From assembly GCA_003517725.1 (NCBI GenBank), contig DOZZ01000047.1, positions 4,421 through 13,926 on the forward strand: a stretch of DNA of 9,506 nucleotides. Reading direction: 5' to 3'. Shown piece by piece: positions 6,627 through 9,506 of this stretch. Source of the DNA: Bryobacterales bacterium. Lineage in GTDB: Bacteria > Acidobacteriota > Terriglobia > Bryobacterales > Bryobacteraceae. The notes beneath the pieces are model-generated. The model saw nothing but the letters and a program-made list of their open reading frames with translations. It made no database searches and was not told the DNA's origin. Within the stretch, counting starts at the first letter, position 1. Each line of letters opens with the position of its first letter. Both the position numbers and the translations under genes were made by a program.

Positions 6627-6953
6627 ATGCTTGACGAACAGCAGTTCAAAACGCGAGCCGACCAGGCCCTCAACGACCTGCACCGCGGTCTGATGCACGC
6701 CGGCGACCAGCACGGCTTTGAAAGCGACACCAACTCCGGCGCGTTGACTATCGAGTTTGAGGATGGCACGCGCTTCGTCGTCAGCCCCAACTCTCCGGTA
6801 CGCCAGATCTGGGTCTCGGCGCTGATGCGCAGCTTCAAACTCGATTGGGAAGATGCCCGCGGCGCGTTCGTGTATCCCGAAACCGGCGCAACCCTGCAAG
6901 ACCTGACCGCCACTGTCATTGCTCAACAATTGGGCGAGCCCATCGCACTTTAG
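6627..6953 (+). CDS. cyaY: CyaY, bacterial frataxin
   Basis: The 108-residue protein matches the frataxin fold and length (E. coli CyaY is 106). It has an N-terminal helix (LDEQQFKTRADQALNDLHRGL), then the beta-sheet core GALTIEFEDGTRFVVSPNSPVRQIWVSAL, including the conserved Q-x-W (QIW), and a C-terminal helix with TLQDLTATVIAQQLGE. CyaY binds iron through acidic residues of its first helix and edge strand and modulates the IscS/IscU iron-sulfur cluster machinery in the cytoplasm. The helix here carries fewer acidic residues than E. coli CyaY, so iron binding may be weaker. The ATG follows the sppA stop by one base and has no clear ribosome site of its own, so it is probably translated by reinitiation. 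No isc/suf gene is in the window. Identification rests on motif recognition and length. Confidence 0.85.
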   Translation: MLDEQQFKTRADQALNDLHRGLMHAGDQHGFESDTNSGALTIEFEDGTRFVVSPNSPVRQIWVSALMRSFKLDWEDARGAFVYPETGATLQDLTATVIAQQLGEPIAL

Positions 6954-6956
6954 GAG
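6952..6956 (+). promoter_or_regulatory. Shine-Dalgarno AGGAG of the YVTN gene
   Basis: AGGAG overlaps the cyaY stop codon TAG and stands 6 nt before the ATG at 6963, an optimal spacing that fixes this start. Confidence 0.7.
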
Positions 6957-6962
6957 CTTCCA

Positions 6963-7952
6963 ATGCGCTTTATTGCCCCGTCGCTGGCGCTGCTCACCAT
7001 CTTTTGCGGGCCGTTTTGTTTCGCCGGAACCGTGCGCGTTTATGTAGCGAACACCGACGGCGCCAGTATTTCAGTGATCGATCCTGTCCAGAACAGAGTC
7101 CTCGAGGAAATTCCGGTCTCGAGAAATCCACACGCCGTACTCCTGTCGCCCGATCAGACCCGCTTCTACGTCCCCAGCGAGAGTGAGGACGTGCTCGATG
7201 TGATCGACCGCGTCACTTCGAAAACCATCGCCAAAGTGCCGCTGGGCCGCCGTCCCAACAATCTGGCCATCACGCCCGATGGCCGCCGCATCTACGTGTG
7301 CATTCGCCAGGAATCCTGGGTGACCGTCGTCGATGCGCAGTCGCTCAAGGCCGTGAAGAACATTCCGGTCGGCAGAGGGCCGCATAACGTGTACGCCCTG
7401 CCCGACGGCCAGCACATGCTCGCGACCTCCATGGACGACAACAGGCTCACCGTCATCAACACCGCAACTGAGGCGCCTGAGTACGAAATCCCGCTGCCCG
7501 GCGTGCCGCGGCCCATCGCCATGGACGCAGGCCCGCGGCATCTATTCGTGCAGTTGTCCGGGCTGCACGGTTTCGTCGTCGTCGATTTCCTCTCACGCCA
7601 GGTAACCGATAAGATTCTTTTGCCCGATGCGCCGGCCGGCGCGAAGCCACTGATCCCGCAGACCTTCTCGCACGGCATCGCGGTCGAGCCCAGGAGCCAC
7701 ACGTTATGGGTCAACAGCATGCTGGACAATTCAGTTTCCGTCTTCTCTCTTCCGGATCTGAAACGGCTGGCCACGATCCCGGTCGGCCGCGGCCCTGACT
7801 GGATGGCGTTCCTGCCCGACGGTTCGCGTTGCTATGTCTCGAACGCCGGCTCCAATAGTGTCTCCGCCATTGACGTGGCAACCCGTAAGGAAATTACGCG
7901 CATTCCTGTCGGCCGCATCCCCAAGCGGATCATCGCGGTCAAGCTTCGCTGA
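6963..7952 (+). CDS. Secreted YVTN-family seven-bladed beta-propeller protein
   Basis: The 329-residue product starts with a Sec signal peptide (hydrophobic residues 3-21, likely cleavage after CFA at about residue 21). The rest is a chain of about seven repeats of roughly 40 residues, each built as a VYVAN/IYVC-type strand, a VxVID strand, an IPVGRxP turn and a SPDG/TPDG hairpin (for example IPVGRGPHNVYALPDG and IPVGRGPDWMAFLPDG). YVTN propellers are extracytoplasmic scaffolds that bind proteins or surfaces; the substrate here cannot be named. No CxxCH haem motif and no good lipobox is present, so a soluble periplasmic or secreted protein is expected. The ATG is supported by AGGAG with 6-nt spacing. 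It lies 9 bp after cyaY and 23 bp before the RraA-like gene, so it is probably co-transcribed with both. Confidence 0.88.
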   Translation: MRFIAPSLALLTIFCGPFCFAGTVRVYVANTDGASISVIDPVQNRVLEEIPVSRNPHAVLLSPDQTRFYVPSESEDVLDVIDRVTSKTIAKVPLGRRPNNLAITPDGRRIYVCIRQESWVTVVDAQSLKAVKNIPVGRGPHNVYALPDGQHMLATSMDDNRLTVINTATEAPEYEIPLPGVPRPIAMDAGPRHLFVQLSGLHGFVVVDFLSRQVTDKILLPDAPAGAKPLIPQTFSHGIAVEPRSHTLWVNSMLDNSVSVFSLPDLKRLATIPVGRGPDWMAFLPDGSRCYVSNAGSNSVSAIDVATRKEITRIPVGRIPKRIIAVKLR

Positions 7953-7975
7953 ACTATCCGGCCCTCCCCGGGCAG

Positions 7976-8695
7976 ATGAGATATTCTTGCGGAATGCGTA
8001 CGACCGCGCTTTTGCTTTTTTCCTGCATCCCTCTGCTCGTTCAAGCTAGCGACAATTTGATCGGCGAATTTCGATTGGTCGAGGTCGCCTCGGTCGCGGA
8101 TGCCATGGAGCAGCTCTATGGACAACGCAACTATATGACGCACCAGATGCGCCCGATCTTCCCGGTCAAGTTCGCCGGTCCCGCCGTGACGGTCTACTTA
8201 AAAAAGGGAGAGCACAAGGAAGGTGCGCCGGCGTCACAAGGCATGCTCGACGCCATCGACGCCGCACCCGCCGGCTCGGTCTACGTGATGGCGCTCGAAG
8301 ATGGCGCCGATATCGCGGGCATGGGCGGCCTGATGGCCACGGCCATGAAGTTTCGCGGCTTGGCGGGCGCCGTGGTCGACGCGGCGGTCCGCGACGTCCC
8401 GCAGATCCGTAAACTGCAGTTCCCGGTTTTCAGCACCGGCATCGCGCCCTCCACCTCCATCAACCACTATCGTTTTGCGGGCGCCAATATCCCGATGGTC
8501 TGTAATGGCGTGAAGGTCAGTCCTAACGACATCATCGTGGCCGATGAGGATGGCGTGGCCGTGGTGCCGCGCGCGCATGCCGAAGAGATTCTCAAAAAAG
8601 CTCAGCAACTGGATGACACCGAGCACCAGATGCTGCCGTTCATCGAAAAATTCCGCGGCATCCGCGAAGCCGTCAAGAAGTTTGGCCGCATCTAA
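7976..8695 (+). CDS. RraA / HMG-aldolase-family protein with an apparent signal peptide
   Basis: The body of this 239-residue protein is the RraA-like fold shared by the RNase E inhibitor RraA and the class II pyruvate aldolases (4-hydroxy-4-methyl-2-oxoglutarate aldolase). The signature GADIAGMGGLMATAMKFRG is followed by AGAVVDAAVRDVPQIRKLQFPVFSTG, with R139-D140 at the place of the aldolase pyruvate-binding Arg and metal-ligand Asp. The late segment NDIIVADEDGVAVVP is also typical. The N-terminus is unusual: residues 7-24 (MRTTALLLFSC-type, then PLLVQA-S) look like a Sec signal peptide, while family members are normally cytoplasmic. An in-frame ATG at 7994 would give a shorter but still complete signal peptide; neither start has a clear ribosome site. 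Retained catalytic residues suggest a lyase on a keto-acid outside the cytoplasm rather than an RNase E regulator, but the substrate is unknown. Confidence 0.85.
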   Translation: MRYSCGMRTTALLLFSCIPLLVQASDNLIGEFRLVEVASVADAMEQLYGQRNYMTHQMRPIFPVKFAGPAVTVYLKKGEHKEGAPASQGMLDAIDAAPAGSVYVMALEDGADIAGMGGLMATAMKFRGLAGAVVDAAVRDVPQIRKLQFPVFSTGIAPSTSINHYRFAGANIPMVCNGVKVSPNDIIVADEDGVAVVPRAHAEEILKKAQQLDDTEHQMLPFIEKFRGIREAVKKFGRI

Positions 8696-8709
8696 AGCCG
8701 AGTCTTTCC

Positions 8710-9506
8710 ATGGCTTCGCCGCATCCGACATCCATGAGCCCCAAGCTCCCGCTGAACACCGAGCGGCTGCGCACCGTGCTGCCGTTTGTGTGGGAGCTCA
8801 TGGTGCCGCGCCGCAAGCTGCTGCTGGCCGGCTTCGTGTTGATGTTGATCAACCGCATGTCGGGGCTGGTGCTGCCGGCCTCCACCAAATTCCTGTTCGA
8901 TAACGTTATCGCGCGCAACGACGCGTCGTTGTTGCTGCCGCTGGTGCTGGGCGTGTGCGCCGCCACCATCATCCAGGGCATCACGTCTTTTTCGCTGACG
9001 CAGCTGCTTTCGAAAGCCGGCCAACGCCTGATCGCCGAACTGCGCCAGCGCGTGCAGCAGCACGTGGGCCGCCTCCCCGTCACGTATTTCGACGCCAATA
9101 AAAGCGGCACTCTGGTGGCCCGCATCATGAGCGACGTCGAAGGAGTGCGCAACCTGATCGGCACCGGCCTGGTGGAATTTTTGGGCGGCCTCACCTCGGC
9201 GGTGATGGTCCTTTACTTTCTGTTCCGCACCAGCGCCCGCATGACCGGCGTGACGCTCGTCATCCTCATCGCCTTCGGCCTCACGTTGCGCAAAGCCTTC
9301 TCGACCATTCGGCCCATCTTCCGCGAGCGCGGCAAACTCAACGCCGAAGTCAGCGGCCGCCTCACCGAATCGCTCGGCGGCGTGCGCGTCGTTAAGGGTT
9401 ATCACGCCGAGGAGCGCGAAGAAAAGGTCTTCGCCAAGGGTGTCAACCTCCTGCTGGCCAACGTGCTGAAGTCGCTTACGTCCATGTCGCTGATGAGCCT
9501 CTCGGC
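8710..9506 (+). CDS. ABC exporter (MsbA-like), N-terminal transmembrane domain; 3' end outside window
   Basis: An open frame with no stop runs from ATG 8710 to the window edge (265 codons). The translation is an ABC type-1 exporter membrane domain. After a cytoplasmic start with an elbow-helix-like LPFVWELMVPRRK, TM1 lies at about 37-56 and TM2 at about 74-97. The family motif YFDANKSGTLVARIMSDVE (about 126-144) matches the YFD-x3-GxLxSR-x-x-DV pattern of MsbA/LmrA-type proteins. TM3-TM4 occupy about 148-194, and an ESLGGVRVVKGYHAEERE intracellular-loop segment sits near residue 220. The nucleotide-binding domain (Walker A, signature, Walker B) must lie beyond the window, so half-transporter status is inferred. 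An alternative ATG at 8734 would drop 8 residues; neither start has a strong ribosome site. It begins 14 bp after the RraA-like gene. Substrate, lipid or peptide, cannot be told from this part. Confidence 0.88.
   Translation, partial: MASPHPTSMSPKLPLNTERLRTVLPFVWELMVPRRKLLLAGFVLMLINRMSGLVLPASTKFLFDNVIARNDASLLLPLVLGVCAATIIQGITSFSLTQLLSKAGQRLIAELRQRVQQHVGRLPVTYFDANKSGTLVARIMSDVEGVRNLIGTGLVEFLGGLTSAVMVLYFLFRTSARMTGVTLVILIAFGLTLRKAFSTIRPIFRERGKLNAEVSGRLTESLGGVRVVKGYHAEEREEKVFAKGVNLLLANVLKSLTSMSLMSLS

Noticed and set aside
5915..6919. 334-codon open frame on the - strand opposite sppA and cyaY
   Set aside because: It is antisense to two clear protein families and has a low-complexity translation rich in Arg, Ala and Gly. 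Such frames are expected opposite GC-rich genes.
7953..7975. GC-rich hairpin between the YVTN and RraA-like genes as a terminator
   Set aside because: The arms are very short and no T-run follows. The 23-bp gap suits continued transcription.
8692..9405. 237-codon open frame on the - strand at the right end
   Set aside because: It lies opposite the ABC exporter, whose + strand translation has clear family motifs. The antisense product is biased in His, Gln and Ala, without a recognisable domain.

Overview
This is a GC-rich, densely coded bacterial segment with no insertion sequence, CRISPR array or rRNA that I can see. The gene style suggests a soil-type Acidobacteriota of the Solibacter/Bryobacter kind. 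The pointers are an Rsb-style phosphatase with hybrid kinases, a YVTN propeller protein, an exported RraA-like protein and a frataxin homologue. That placement is inference from gene content, not a phylogenetic result.

Left part (1-4285, + strand): the tail of a SpoIIE/RsbX-type phosphatase, then two large hybrid histidine kinases, each joined to the previous gene by a 4-bp ATGA overlap. The first kinase carries an extra RsbT/RsbW-like ATPase domain at its N-terminus and two receiver domains at its C-terminus. The second has the order receiver, PAS-like, kinase, receiver. Together they look like the downstream end of a partner-switching (stressosome-like) signalling operon wired into a phosphorelay. 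Four receiver domains are present and no DNA-binding output domain lies in the window.

Middle (4286-4882): a small MntA-type nucleotidyltransferase on the - strand, convergent with the kinase operon and with no HepT partner beside it. Next comes a complete tRNA-Ser(CGA) gene on the - strand with encoded CCA, then a short divergent intergenic region that should hold the promoters of the tRNA and of the right-hand operon.

Right part (4883-9506, + strand): five closely spaced genes with gaps of 1, 9, 23 and 14 bp, probably one operon. They encode an SppA-type signal peptide peptidase, a CyaY (frataxin) iron protein, a secreted YVTN beta-propeller protein, an RraA-family protein with an apparent signal peptide, and the first 265 residues of an ABC exporter cut by the window end. 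SppA, the two exported proteins and the exporter all concern the cell envelope; CyaY is the cytoplasmic exception.

Most of the window is recognisable biology. The least ordinary points are the kinase fusion, the exported RraA-like protein, the sppA-cyaY coupling, and a receiver domain whose conserved lysine is replaced by glutamate.
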